Shown piece after piece: positions 10,721 to 20,578 of a stretch of DNA of 64,000 nucleotides. The position numbers and the translations under genes were made by a program. The first letter of the stretch is position 1, and every line of letters begins with the position of its first letter. The notes under the pieces are model-generated. The model saw only the letters and a list, made by a program, of their open reading frames with translations. It ran no database searches and had not been told where the DNA came from. Origin of the DNA: Macrolepiota albuminosa (Eukaryota; Basidiomycota; Agaricomycetes; Agaricales; Agaricaceae); NCBI GenBank assembly GCA_027475525.1, contig JAMWFC010000055.1, forward strand, positions 1,158,212-1,222,211, written 5' to 3'.

Positions 10721-10728
10721 TATAAAAA
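10721..10728 (+). promoter_or_regulatory. TATA box of antisense gene 1
   Basis: TATAAAAA lies 51 bp upstream of the ATG at 10,779, followed by a pyrimidine-rich leader (CTTCACCTTCCCG). The spacing suits a short 5' leader, so the antisense gene seems to have its own promoter rather than relying on the LTR. Confidence 0.5.
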
Positions 10729-10778
10729 GTCGTTTTCCGTACTTCACCTTCCCGTGTTTTCCTTCCCATCTTTCCAGT

Positions 10779-13606
10779 ATGTCCACTTCTTTCGACGCCT
10801 CTGCTCTCCGCAATTTCCTGGCTAAGGCCTCCTATTTATTTGATCGCGCTAAGTCTGTCGGTCCCGCCGATGCGCCACAAACCATCCCTGGTATTATGCA
10901 ACTCTATCGGCGCTGGCTCGTGGTCCGCGGCTCCGACAGTTCCTGGGAGCGGGGTGACGAGGTTCGTGAGTGGTGCGTGGCCCGGTACCGTGAGTATGAG
11001 GGTGCCGATTGGTTGCGCCCTTTCGCGGACCTTTTCGTAAGTTTTCTAAGTTTGATTTTGGCGTTGTGGCGCTAAGGTTCAGCGCCCATACTAGGCTCCC
11101 TCCTTATCTGACGAGATCGACGCGTTGTTGGCTAGTACCGAGGTCAGCGAAGTAAGTCCTTCCTTCTCCTCCCCCCTTTTTCCACTGTTAATCCTTGATT
11201 AGTCGGTTGCCACGTCTCCCACCGTCGCCAGTCTTCCTACTGCCCCCTTGGCCTCTACTGTCCCTTCTGTTCCTACCGCCCCTCCTTCTTCGACTTCTGT
11301 TCCGCCTCCTTCCGTTCTTGGCAGCCGGCCTCTACTGTCCCTTCTGTTCCTACCGCCCCTCCTTCTTCGACTTCTGTTCCGCCTCCTTCCGTTCTTGGCA
11401 GCCCTTTTTGTGGCGCTGCTTCTTCTACTCGCCCTGCCCCAAGCGCTGCTTCTCCCGTCTGTACTGCCCCTCCCCATTCGGCCATCAAACGTATTGCCGT
11501 TTCTCATAGCGAGCCACGACCCGGCCCGACGCGCCCAACTTCTCACGGTCCTCCGCGTAATTTCGCCATTGTTATTGAACGAGCGCCTCCTGCTCATGCT
11601 AGTTCTCCTCCCAAACGTACCGTGCGTTCTTTCCCTATCTTCCTTACTCCATTTTTCTGACTTCTCCCCTTCCAGATCAATCTCCCTGCTCGTGTTCCCC
11701 CTTTGTATGTCGTAAGTGCTTTGCTCGTTGTTGCTAGACTTTAGCGCCTAAATGTTAATGTCGATAGGCGCCTAACCAGACCATGTTCACTGACGCGGAG
11801 CTTCGCGACCTTTTGCGTCTTCGCCGTGATACTACCGTTATTGATACCGGCGTCCCGGCTGGTGTCCAAGTACTGGGCGGCAAGAAGAAGGTTACCGTTG
11901 CGCCCTTGGAGCGTCGCGCATTTAGGGCAAAGATTGGCGCGGTAAGCACTGGTTTGCCCCTTAGTAGGTTCATGCCGTCGTTGACTTCTTTCTTAGTGTG
12001 ACAAGTGTTGGTCTGAGAACGACCCTGAGGGCTGCTGGTTTCCTACCGCGTCTTGCCTTGCTATCGGTGCGATGCGTTGAAACGAAGCTGCGCCTTCAAC
12101 GGGATTCGTACTCGCGAACGTGGTAGGGACTGCCTTGCTATCGGTGCGATGCGTTGAAACGAGGCTGCGCCTTCAACGGGATTCGTACTCGCGAACGTGG
12201 TAGGGACGCCATTATGCAAAGGAACTATGAGCGCGCGGTGTTGGTTCGTAACGCCCGGGACTTCGTGCTGCAGCAACGTGATCTGGCGGCTACTCACCAA
12301 CCCACGGTAATCAGCGCAGCCAGCCTGGCGCTGCCGACTACCCAGGATGGTACTACCGTGGCGGCACCTTTTGCTCGCTCTCCTCGTCGTCCCGTTCTTT
12401 CGAAACGTAAGCCTGTTGTCGCGTCTCCTGGCAAGAGCCCTGGTAAGCGCCGCGAGCTAGCGCCTGCTACGCCTGTGGTTTTGTCTTCGACCGAGTCTTC
12501 TACGGATGAGGGGGAGGGTACTGAGAGGGATGCCGAGGGAGAGGATGATGATGAAGCTGAGCCCGTTGTTGATGCCGATGCGCTATTGGCGGTATGCGCT
12601 CTCCTGCTTCGCCTTACTCCCCCTATCGCCGCTAACCCTCGTCAGAGTGGCCCCAGTGGTAACCAGTACGCATTTTTCTCCTGCTTCGCCTTACTCCCCC
12701 TATCGCCGCTAACCCTCGTCAGAGTGGCCCCAGTGGTAACCAGTACGCATTTTCCTAACTTCTCTTTTCTTCGCGTGCTAACTTCTTGACTGATAGGTCC
12801 CCCACTCCTGTTCCCGCCGTCGTGGCTATCCCTGCTGCCGAAGATGTCGTTATGTCTGACGCTGGCGCTACCCCGCCCCCGAGTCGGTTGCGGCTAGCGA
12901 CACTCCGGTTGCCCTCCCTATCACTCCGTCCCTTACTCCTCCCCACAGCTCCTCCCCGAGTCGGTTGCGGCTAGCGACACTCCGGTTGCTCTCCCTATCA
13001 CTCCGTCCCTTACTCCTCCCCACAGCTCCTCTTCTTTTCCTAGTAGTCGCGAGACTTCTGCGGCGCCGGAATCCGAAGGAACCCTGGTGCCGGAAGGTGA
13101 GCGTCGTCGCCGCTGGAGATACTTGCCTCCCTACGGCATCCATCTTTCTTCCGCCAGAGCTATGTCCCCCGGCGACGAGCGCCATGAGTGGACACCCCGT
13201 GCGCCTGTAACTGTCCGGGTACGTCCGTCTTTGTTTGTTCCCCTTTTTCTCCCCTTTTCTAACCTTCCATAAGTTCGATCCCTTTTGGACGCCCCCTCCC
13301 GCCATGCGAGTTTCTGGCGACGCCTTCCCTTGGCTCGGGGACGAGTTCTCCTATCCCGTTACCCCTCTCCGTCCTTCTGCCGACCTTTGCCAGCAACTCC
13401 GTCATATCGAGGATGCGACTGAAGCCGTTGGTCGCGAACTTGCCAACCTGCATCCTCGCGTTTCCACCTTAGCTCGCCGCGAGCGCCTCCTTCTCGAGCT
13501 TCATGACGATATTACAGCTGCGCTTGAGTGGCAAGCGAGTAACTCGATCCAGGACGGGGACTTGCTTCCTTTGGGCGATCCCGCCCTTCCCGAGTATGAT
13601 CCGTAG
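10779..13606 (+). CDS. Antisense gene 1 of element III, Zn2Cys6-like protein
   Basis: The gene has many exons and runs opposite to gag-pol. Exons read: 10,779-11,036; 11,095-11,151; 11,203-11,621 (Ser/Pro-rich); about 11,675-11,711; 11,769-11,940; from 11,997 (cysteine cluster CDKCW, then PCYRCDALKRGC); an acidic Ser/Glu region to about 12,590; later exons ending 13,606. Introns are about 50-60 nt with GT and AG ends. The C-terminus has GDAFPWLGDEFSYPV and an Arg-rich helical stretch ending NSIQDGDLLPLGDP. Every main exon has a counterpart in the antisense gene at 6,142-3,654, including APNQ...GKK before the cysteine exon. Four 77-bp joins (11,250; 12,054; 12,600; 12,877) disturb the frame, and one base also seems lost at the 12,054 join. 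It may bind DNA; the role is unknown. Confidence 0.7.
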
Positions 13607-14084
13607 TTGCCGACCCTTAGCGCTTTTAAACTTTTATGGACTTAGTCTTTTTGATACGAACTTTGTAGTGTGTGATCCTATAATAAACGCCTCCCTTGGC
13701 TTCAAATCGTCAGTTTGTAAGTAATCAAAAGAAAATAAGTAAAAAGGGGAAACGCTCAGTAGATCATCACAGCGCAAAAACCCCTTTGCCGACGCGGTCC
13801 AATAGCCATTACCGTGCCAGCCTAAGTAGAAAATAGGAACTGTCTGGAAATAAATAAGCAGATCCATGTAAGAAGTAGCACGTATAAAGAAATAGAAAAC
13901 CAGTGATCGCTTATGTCCGTTTAGCGCGGTTGTGAGTAAGCGCTGAACATCGAATGTCGATTCCCTTTTTGGAGGGACCCAGAATAAGTTAAGCACTTTT
14001 GATTGGCTAGCGCTCCTGTTAGGGTCCTGGCTCCTTGAGAAAAGTCCTCCCACGCTGTCGCTAATCGAAACACTTCCCGTGTCC
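13607..14084. other. Spacer between antisense genes 1 and 2
   Basis: No coding sequence is supported. A GGGAAACGCTCAGTAGATCA stretch at about 13,747-13,767 matches, inverted, the region just after pol in element A, so it belongs to the 3' side of antisense gene 1. The rest holds short random frames. Confidence 0.5.
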
Positions 14085-14091
14085 TATAAAT
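14085..14091 (+). promoter_or_regulatory. TATA box of antisense gene 2
   Basis: TATAAAT lies about 100 bp upstream of the first in-frame ATG of gene 2 once the join duplication at 14,169-14,322 is discounted. Confidence 0.4.
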
Positions 14092-14260
14092 TACTTATGC
14101 ATCAACTCGATTCCATCAGTCTTCGCGATGGCCACCCGTCTGGTTGCGTGTGGACTCGAAGCTGTGATTGCGCCTATGTTACCATGGACCCTCCCACCTT
14201 TCTGGACCGGGCCACCTCGTTCTTTCATCATTACCCTCCCGAGGGTGCGCCTATGTTACC

Positions 14261-14692
14261 ATGGACCCTCCCACCTTTCTGGACCGGGCCACCTCGTTCT
14301 TTCATCATTACCCTCCCGAGGGTATTCCTAAGTTGGCCGACGAAGTAGTCGAGTTGAGTCGTCGCTGTCGGCTTCTGCGGGCTGCTTGTGAAATCTGGGG
14401 AGACGCGTCCCCGTTAACGCGTTTTGGTACAGAGGCTACTTGGAGTCAGGCTTTCCATGTGCGTGTCTTGCTATTCTTGGCGCACTCCTTCTGACAGTCG
14501 CCCAAATCCAGGAAATCGCCACCGAAGACACGGCGGATCGTCTTCAACTTTTGATGGAGGAAAGCTATTACCTGGTTAGTAACTGAGCCATCACCTCTCC
14601 TTCCGTGTCTAACGGCTCCTTTCCCTTAGTCCCCTCGCAAGTATACCGGCGCTCGTCTCTTTCGTGGTCCCCTCGGGGCCGACAGTTGTTAG
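14261..14692 (+). CDS. Antisense gene 2 of element III, small spliced protein
   Basis: I read three exons: 14,261 to about 14,462, 14,498-14,574 and 14,640-14,692 (stop TAG), with GT-AG introns of about 35 and 65 nt. The ATG at 14,184 is the same codon in the other copy of a 77-bp join duplication. The product is about 110 residues. Its first exon has DRATSFFHHYPPEGI followed by an Arg/Leu-rich helix (LSRRCRLLRAACEIW), matched in gene 3 by DRLEMFFARLPPGGI and LIRRYRLLLAMAQEW. The two genes are therefore paralogues. There is no cysteine cluster, signal peptide or membrane segment. Function is not recognised. The exact first splice donor is uncertain. Confidence 0.55.
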
Positions 14693-14773
14693 CAAGCGTA
14701 TTTCTTGGTTCGGCCCTTCTTGACCTGTCGTGTTGTTTTTCTCCCCCCCCTATAGTTTGAGTGAGGCGATCCC

Positions 14774-14931
14774 ATCTTCTTCGCAGTGCCACCGGCCTAA
14801 CATATTCCCAGCTTTTTGCTTCTCCTGCCATTGTTATATGAAATATATCGTCATCTTCTTCGCAGCGCCACCGGCCTAACATATTCCCAGCTTTTTGCTT
14901 CTTCTGCCGTTGTTATATGAAATATATCGTT
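14774..14931. repeat. 79-bp tandem repeat, two imperfect copies
   Basis: Two copies of a 79-bp unit (beginning ATCTTCTTCGCAG, ending ATATATCGT) differ at several bases. Unlike the 77-bp duplications elsewhere, both unit length and divergence argue for a real tandem repeat. It lies between antisense genes 2 and 3. Confidence 0.6.
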
Positions 14932-15006
14932 GTTGTCGCGTCCTCGTGATGGTGCCGCATAAGTTCTGTTTCCTAAGTCCCTTCGACCCTGCATAAGGTC
15001 GCTAGG

Positions 15007-15013
15007 TATATAT
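15007..15013 (+). promoter_or_regulatory. TATA box of antisense gene 3
   Basis: TATATAT lies 39 bp upstream of the ATG at 15,052. Confidence 0.4.
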
Positions 15014-15051
15014 CTGAGATTTCCGGGCCTAGCGTTGTTAAGTTCTTCGAA

Positions 15052-15783
15052 ATGCCTGCTCCCTTTTTCCTTCTTGAAGATATCACCTCTGTCCCTCGTC
15101 CCGAGGTCTTAGATCGCCTCGAGATGTTCTTTGCTCGACTGCCCCCAGGCGGTATTCGCCACCACAACGGCAATATCCTGACCCTGATTCGGCGCTACCG
15201 GTTACTTCTGGCTATGGCCCAGGAGTGGCTCGTAGAGTCCGAACAGCACCCCAACGCGGTAAGTTTCTACCGTCCGAGTGATTAAGTACCTTCTTACGTG
15301 TCCTCCCAGCCTCCTATTTCGGGTAGCACAAAAAGCTTGGAGTACCTACTCCTCGAAACGGATAATGTTGTGAGTTCCTCTCCTTTTCCCCGTTCACACA
15401 TTCAGGTTTGCTGACCCCAGCTTCAGACTTTGAAGTGGTTGCCCTTGCCAGATCTGATTGACGACGATGTTCGTGCCGCCACGCTCGAGCGCGTCATCAT
15501 TCCTTTTACGCCCCTAGCTCCTCGCTTCGGAGCTGGAGCGCCTCCTGCCCCCATCCATGCGTCTCCACCCAGTTCCTCTGCCTTTCGCTTCGGAGCTGGA
15601 GCGCCGCCTGCTCCCTCCAATGAATCTCCTCCCGGCTTCTCCACCTTTCCTCCGGGGACCTTTCCCTCTACTCCGTCGCCTATTCTTCCCCCTGCACCGC
15701 CTCCTTCTCCCGCGCATCTCCGCCGCAGACAGCACCCCCGGCGCTCTGAGGGATTTGTCAGGGGTCCTCGCCGTAGAACGTAA
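15052..15783 (+). CDS. Antisense gene 3 of element III, paralogue of gene 2
   Basis: Three exons give one frame: 15,052-15,258 (donor GTAAGT), 15,310-15,369 (donor GTGAGT) and 15,421-15,783 (TAA). The product is about 209 residues. Residues 20-60 (DRLEMFFARLPPGGI, then LIRRYRLLLAMAQEW) match gene 2. The C-terminal half is Pro/Ala/Ser-rich with two copies of a short repeat (FGAGAPPAP) and a basic end. It is probably disordered outside the N-terminal helices. It ends about 200 bp from the integrase 3' end on the other strand, so the two transcription units converge. Function is not recognised. Confidence 0.6.
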
Positions 15784-15998
15784 AGTAGCCCATAGATCAA
15801 TTATTGCCAGATCCATAGCCTTGTATAGTATTTGTATAGTATGAAATTCAATGCGTTGTTGTTCTGTTCATAAGTAAGGTGCAAGGCGCTAAAGTCTAGC
15901 GCCCTTCCCCTTCGCATCCTATTACTGATCGGTTTCTTCTTCTGGTGCGACTTCGTCATAAGGCGCTAAAGTCTAGCGCCCTTCCCCTTCGCATCCTA

Positions 15999-18900
15999 TT
16001 ACTGATCGGTTTCTTCTTCTGGTGCGACTTCGTCATCGTCCACAAGTTCGGTCTCCTCTAGCTCTCGAAGTTTAGCAGTGTCAACGTCTAGCGCCGATAA
16101 AGGCAGTGAAATGTGTTCGCGCGCTAAGTAGGGAATGAGTCGGAACGCCGCTACTGGTCGATGCAAAACTGAGCCGTCCAATTCGCAGAGTACGTATGCG
16201 CCTCCCCTATTGCGGGAAACCACTATTAGGGGTCCCAGATACCGAGGCCGCATCTTTTTGTTATGAGTAACTTCGATCTTGGAGTTGCGCATTAGTACTA
16301 GGGCGCCAGTTGTGAAGTTGTAGTCTCGGATCGTGGCGCTATGCTCGGTCTCAAATCGTAGCGCAGCTTGCGTCTAGCCTGAAATACTACCTCGTGTAAG
16401 CGCTCGAGATCCTCCGTGCGTCGTTGTAAGTCTTAGCGCGTCTAGCGATCATGTTGGTAGAGGATAGTATTGAGTTCGGTGGGGGTTGTAGGTACGTCGC
16501 TTCCACCACGTCGCGCGTCTAGCGATCATGTTGGTAGAGGATAGTATTGAGTTCGGTGGGGGTTGTAGGTACGTCGCTTCCACCACGTCTGCAGGTAGCA
16601 AGGGGTGGGTGCCAGTCGCCGCATAGTAGGGAGAGCAACCCATCCTCTTTCGTACGGTAACCCGCTCGCAGGTAGCAAGGGGTGGGTGCCAGTAGCCGCA
16701 TAGTAGGGAGAGCAACCCATCCTCTTTCGTACGGTAACCCGCTCCGACCAGAAGACCGAATAAGTCGCCTCGCTCCAGCGACTTTCGTCACCGTCGACCG
16801 CCTTGAATAGCGCTTGTCGAACATCGAAATGTGGCCTTTCTACGATTCCATTAGCACGTTTATTGTATCCTGAGACTCGGATGTGTTGTATGTTGTATTT
16901 CTTGGCAAGATAAGTGAGCGCCTTACTATTGGCGCTCTGTTGTCTGTGACTATCTCGTGAAGGGCTCCCCAGCGGCAGATAACGTCCTCAAAGAGCCATT
17001 TACTATTGGCGCTCCGTTGTCTGTGACTATCTCGTGAAGGGCTCCCCAGCGGCAGATAACGTCCTCAAAGAGCCACTTAGCTATAGCGTCTGTATTTTCC
17101 CGCTGAAGCATACGGAACTCCGGCCAATGTACCAAGGAACACCTTCCTTGAATGATATACTTGTAGCGCCCTGACTTGGGCATGTGCATGGTGTCAATAT
17201 ATATTTTTCCGAATAACGGCGCTGGAGTCGCTACTGTTGGGGGAATTAGAACCTGACGTGTCTGCTGGATTTGACAGAGATGACAAGTGCGAATATACCA
17301 CGCAATATCGGCGCTAACTTGCGGCCACCAAAAGCGCTCCAAAAGGTTCGCCCTTGTCGCATAGAGTCCTCGGTGTCCCAAGTCATCATGCATAGCGCGT
17401 AGAATCCTAACTCGATTATCCGGTTTGATTACTAGTTTATGGGCGCCATCTCTATTTCGTCGCCAAAGTCGGTTTTCCACCATAAAGAAAGTTGTCGCAT
17501 ATCGAATGAAGGTGGCGTATTCCGTATCCGTAAGGTCTGATGGTCGTCGCAAATCCTGTAGCCACTTCCTAACCTGGTCCACTCGCTGATCTTCTGACTT
17601 AGCTTTGGCGCTTTGAGGTACCGCCGAATATGGCAGGTTCTGACTGTTTTCTCTCAAGGGTCTTGGTTCCTCGACTATCTTTAGATCGTTAATGGCTTAG
17701 CGACGTTATAGATACTGGCCGTGTAAAAAGTTGATGATGCCTGATATGGTCGGGGCTGGTACGGAACAATGGCTTAGCGACGTTATAGATACTGGCCGTG
17801 TAAAAAGTTGATGATGCCTGATATGGTCGGGGCTGGTACGGAACAATAGGGTGAAGCCAATTTGAAACTGGTTGGTCTTCGCGAAGCGCCGGAATAGGCA
17901 GCTGAATGATATGCATGAAACCATGCAATCGATCGATCCAGTCGTCAAATACATCGTTGTCACTATCGTCTAGCGCTTCATCTTCCGGTTGTCTGGGTCG
18001 CCTAGATAATCCGTCCGGCCCGTGGAATGCACTTCTGACGTGTACTAACTCGAAGTGAAACATTAATATCGCTACTACCCAGCGGTTCATACTGGCCGAC
18101 GGTTGAATATCAGGGTTCTGAAGCATTCCTTTGATGTATCGTGCGTCGACCTCGACAATGAGATTTCGTACCCCAATGAGGTACATGCGCAGCGCCTGAA
18201 ACGATCGAAACAAGCCATATAACTCTAGCTTGGGCTGACTGTAGCGCGATTCTCGGTCGTTAAGGGTAATCGATCCGAAACGATTGTAGCGCCTGATTTT
18301 CCGGTTCACGCTATCACACTGGCATAAGAAGAAGCCAACGGCGATATATGATGTGTCAACAGCAAGTATAACAGGATCGGCGGTAGTATAGTCAATGGGT
18401 ACCAATGGTTTCGCTTCCTGTAGCGCCTTTACTAAGTCCTTCTGGGCATTGATTTGATCGGGTCCGAATTCGAAGGGGACCCCTGAACGGGTTAGGCGAT
18501 TAAGGGCGTTTGCGCGATGAGAAAAATGGTGTATGAACATGCGCAGCACCCCTACAGTGCCCAAGAACGCGCGAACTTCCGAGAGGTTATGACAGACCCC
18601 CCATTTCTCCAACAGCGCTAATCGGCTCTTTTCTGGAATCCTGCCTTCTGGCGTGCAAACGTGCCCCAAAATTTTAAACTGCGGTGCGCAAAGAACGAGC
18701 TTGTGCCCTGAAAACGTCCCGCCACAATACTTCATGCGCTGAAGTACTCGGTTAACCAGTTGAAAGAATTCCCATAGCGCCATGCGAATATTAGGATTTT
18801 CCGGGTGAACTTCGGGCTTGCCATCTACCAATCGCCAATCCTTCGGGCCTTTAACTCCTACGTCGTCTATGAAACTGAGCACATGGTGGGGTATTTCGGG

Positions 18901-20090
18901 CTGTAGGATAAACGTAATATCGTCGTGAAATATCGGTACCGAGTTTGTCCATCCCATAGGAAGTGTGACTAGTCGTAGCGCCCCAAACGGTGTTTGAAAT
19001 GTCGTCAAGTCGCGAGAGGAAGGATGGATTAAGCGCTCGTCATAGCCTACGTACAAATCCAGGGTAGCGCCACATATTCGTCCTGCGAAAGATTCAGCGA
19101 CGTGATCGGGAAATGGCGGTACCCCTGAATGACGAATGGTGACTTTGTTTAGCGGTTCTAGGCTGTGAACTATACGTAGCTTCCCGTTTTTCTTTAGTAC
19201 GCAGAACCACCTCGAGCGGTAGGCCAAATTAGAAGGCTCGTATACACCTGCCGCTATCTTGGAGCGAATAATTTGGCAGACTTCGGCTTCGATGCCCGGG
19301 GGTATGGGTCGGTTATGCTCAGTCCAAGGCACGTGCGGTATTGTCGGTATAACCACTGGTGGAAAGAAGTCAGTTCTAAGTTTACCGCGTTCTGAGTCCT
19401 CCCATGCAAAAGCCTCATTCTGTTTTTGCATGATGTCGACTAATACGTTCATCTCCTCCGTTGAGAGGAAGCCGGTATCGTGGGCGCTAAGAAATAGCGC
19501 CTTTCGTTCTTCTGTAAATCGTCCTGTTGGTTCAAAGGGTGGTGGATTCGGATCGAGTTTTGGCAGGGTAGCCAAAGGGTCGCCTATTATTTTTCTTTCG
19601 ATGCGAAATTCCTCGGGTACGGCGCTTGCTACCGGTTTTGTTTTAAGCACTACGGGTTTATATTTCTTCTTGACCTGAACCCCTTTGCGCTTAGGGGTAC
19701 TATTGTTAGCAAACGTGTTTTAAGCACTACGGGTTTATATTTCTTCTTGACCTGAACCCCTTTGCGCTTAGGGGTACTATTGTTAGCAAACGTATTATAA
19801 ATAGAGTCATGGTTTCTAGCGAAACCTGATATCAAAGATTCTTTAGAGTCGGGAGTAGAAACGAAATAAGTGTCTGTTGAAAGGTTTTCAGTAATATCTG
19901 ACGCCGTGAGGTATAAGTAGGATAACGCTTCGCTAGTAAGCGACGAAGAAGAATTCAAGATTTCATGGGCTAAAGGGGTATATGATATAAAGTTTACTTG
20001 CCCAGTCCGATGGTTATAGTCCAAGATAAGCGCTTCATCTCCATGATCCTCATCACTCATCTCCTCGATGGCGCCGGAAAACACTCGCAA
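15999..20090 (-). CDS. pol of element III: RT, RNase H, integrase
   Basis: The protein copies the element's RNA and inserts the DNA. RT is in the frame from 19,650, with FIDDVGV as the YxDD-type catalytic box and LPMGWTNS before it. RNase H follows (AVDTSYIAVG, ESRYSQPKLELYG), then the integrase zinc finger (GHRGLY ... CHLCQIQQ) and core (YIDTMHMP, VTDNGAP) and the GPY/F-like end (MRPRYLGPLIVV) near 16.2 kb. Sequence from 20,090 to 19,650 is the linker between protease and RT. The frame breaks at 19,640, 17,691, 16,923, 16,591, 16,436 and 15,883 each coincide with a 77-bp duplication, so the gene is probably continuous in the organism. It resembles element A pol closely. Confidence 0.9.
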
Positions 20091-20110
20091 GGGTCGTCGC
20101 TAACGTAAGG

Positions 20111-20518
20111 TCACTTTCTCGGTCCCGGTTTCTGGAATTTCCCCCGTGGAAACGTTGGTACTGTTCTTCTGACGCCCGAGTTAGGGTCGCTAATAGTTAG
20201 CGTCGTTTCGTCTTCAGACGTCGTCTTGACTACTGATCGGGCTAAGACGTCGAAGGGCCTCCCTAATAATAAGTCGTACGCAGGCGATCTAAGAATGTGT
20301 ATTTGAAGGTAAAACGTAAGATCGCCAACAGCGCATGGCACGTTACGAGCCATTCCCAAGGATCGATCAATAGTGCCGTTAGCGCTTTGCATATTAAGAA
20401 TGATGGTCGGGTCATAAATGATGCCAAGCTCGTTAGCGACGTCGGCAGCCATTGAAATAATCTGTGATCCGCTGTCCACTATAGATTCTATCTCGCTTTT
20501 TCCATCAACTGTCAACAT
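20111..20518 (-). CDS. Retroviral-type aspartic protease of element III
   Basis: It would cleave the Gag-Pol polyprotein. The active-site motif is VDSGSQIISM near residue 14, followed by a flap-like hydrophobic strand and a second conserved box (YDLLLGRPFDVLA). It lies between gag and RT in a frame different from gag. A 77-bp join (first copy 20,533) falls exactly at the gag-protease boundary, so the real relation of the two frames cannot be read here. It ends with a basic tail and a TGA. Confidence 0.82.
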   Translation of the reverse strand: MLTVDGKSEIESIVDSGSQIISMAADVANELGIIYDPTIILNMQSANGTIDRSLGMARNVPCAVGDLTFYLQIHILRSPAYDLLLGRPFDVLARSVVKTTSEDETTLTISDPNSGVRRTVPTFPRGKFQKPGPRK

Positions 20519-20578
20519 AATCGAGCGAATCGTGAGAGTCTTGGGCTACAGTGAGGACGGTGGGATCGTCGCTAGATC

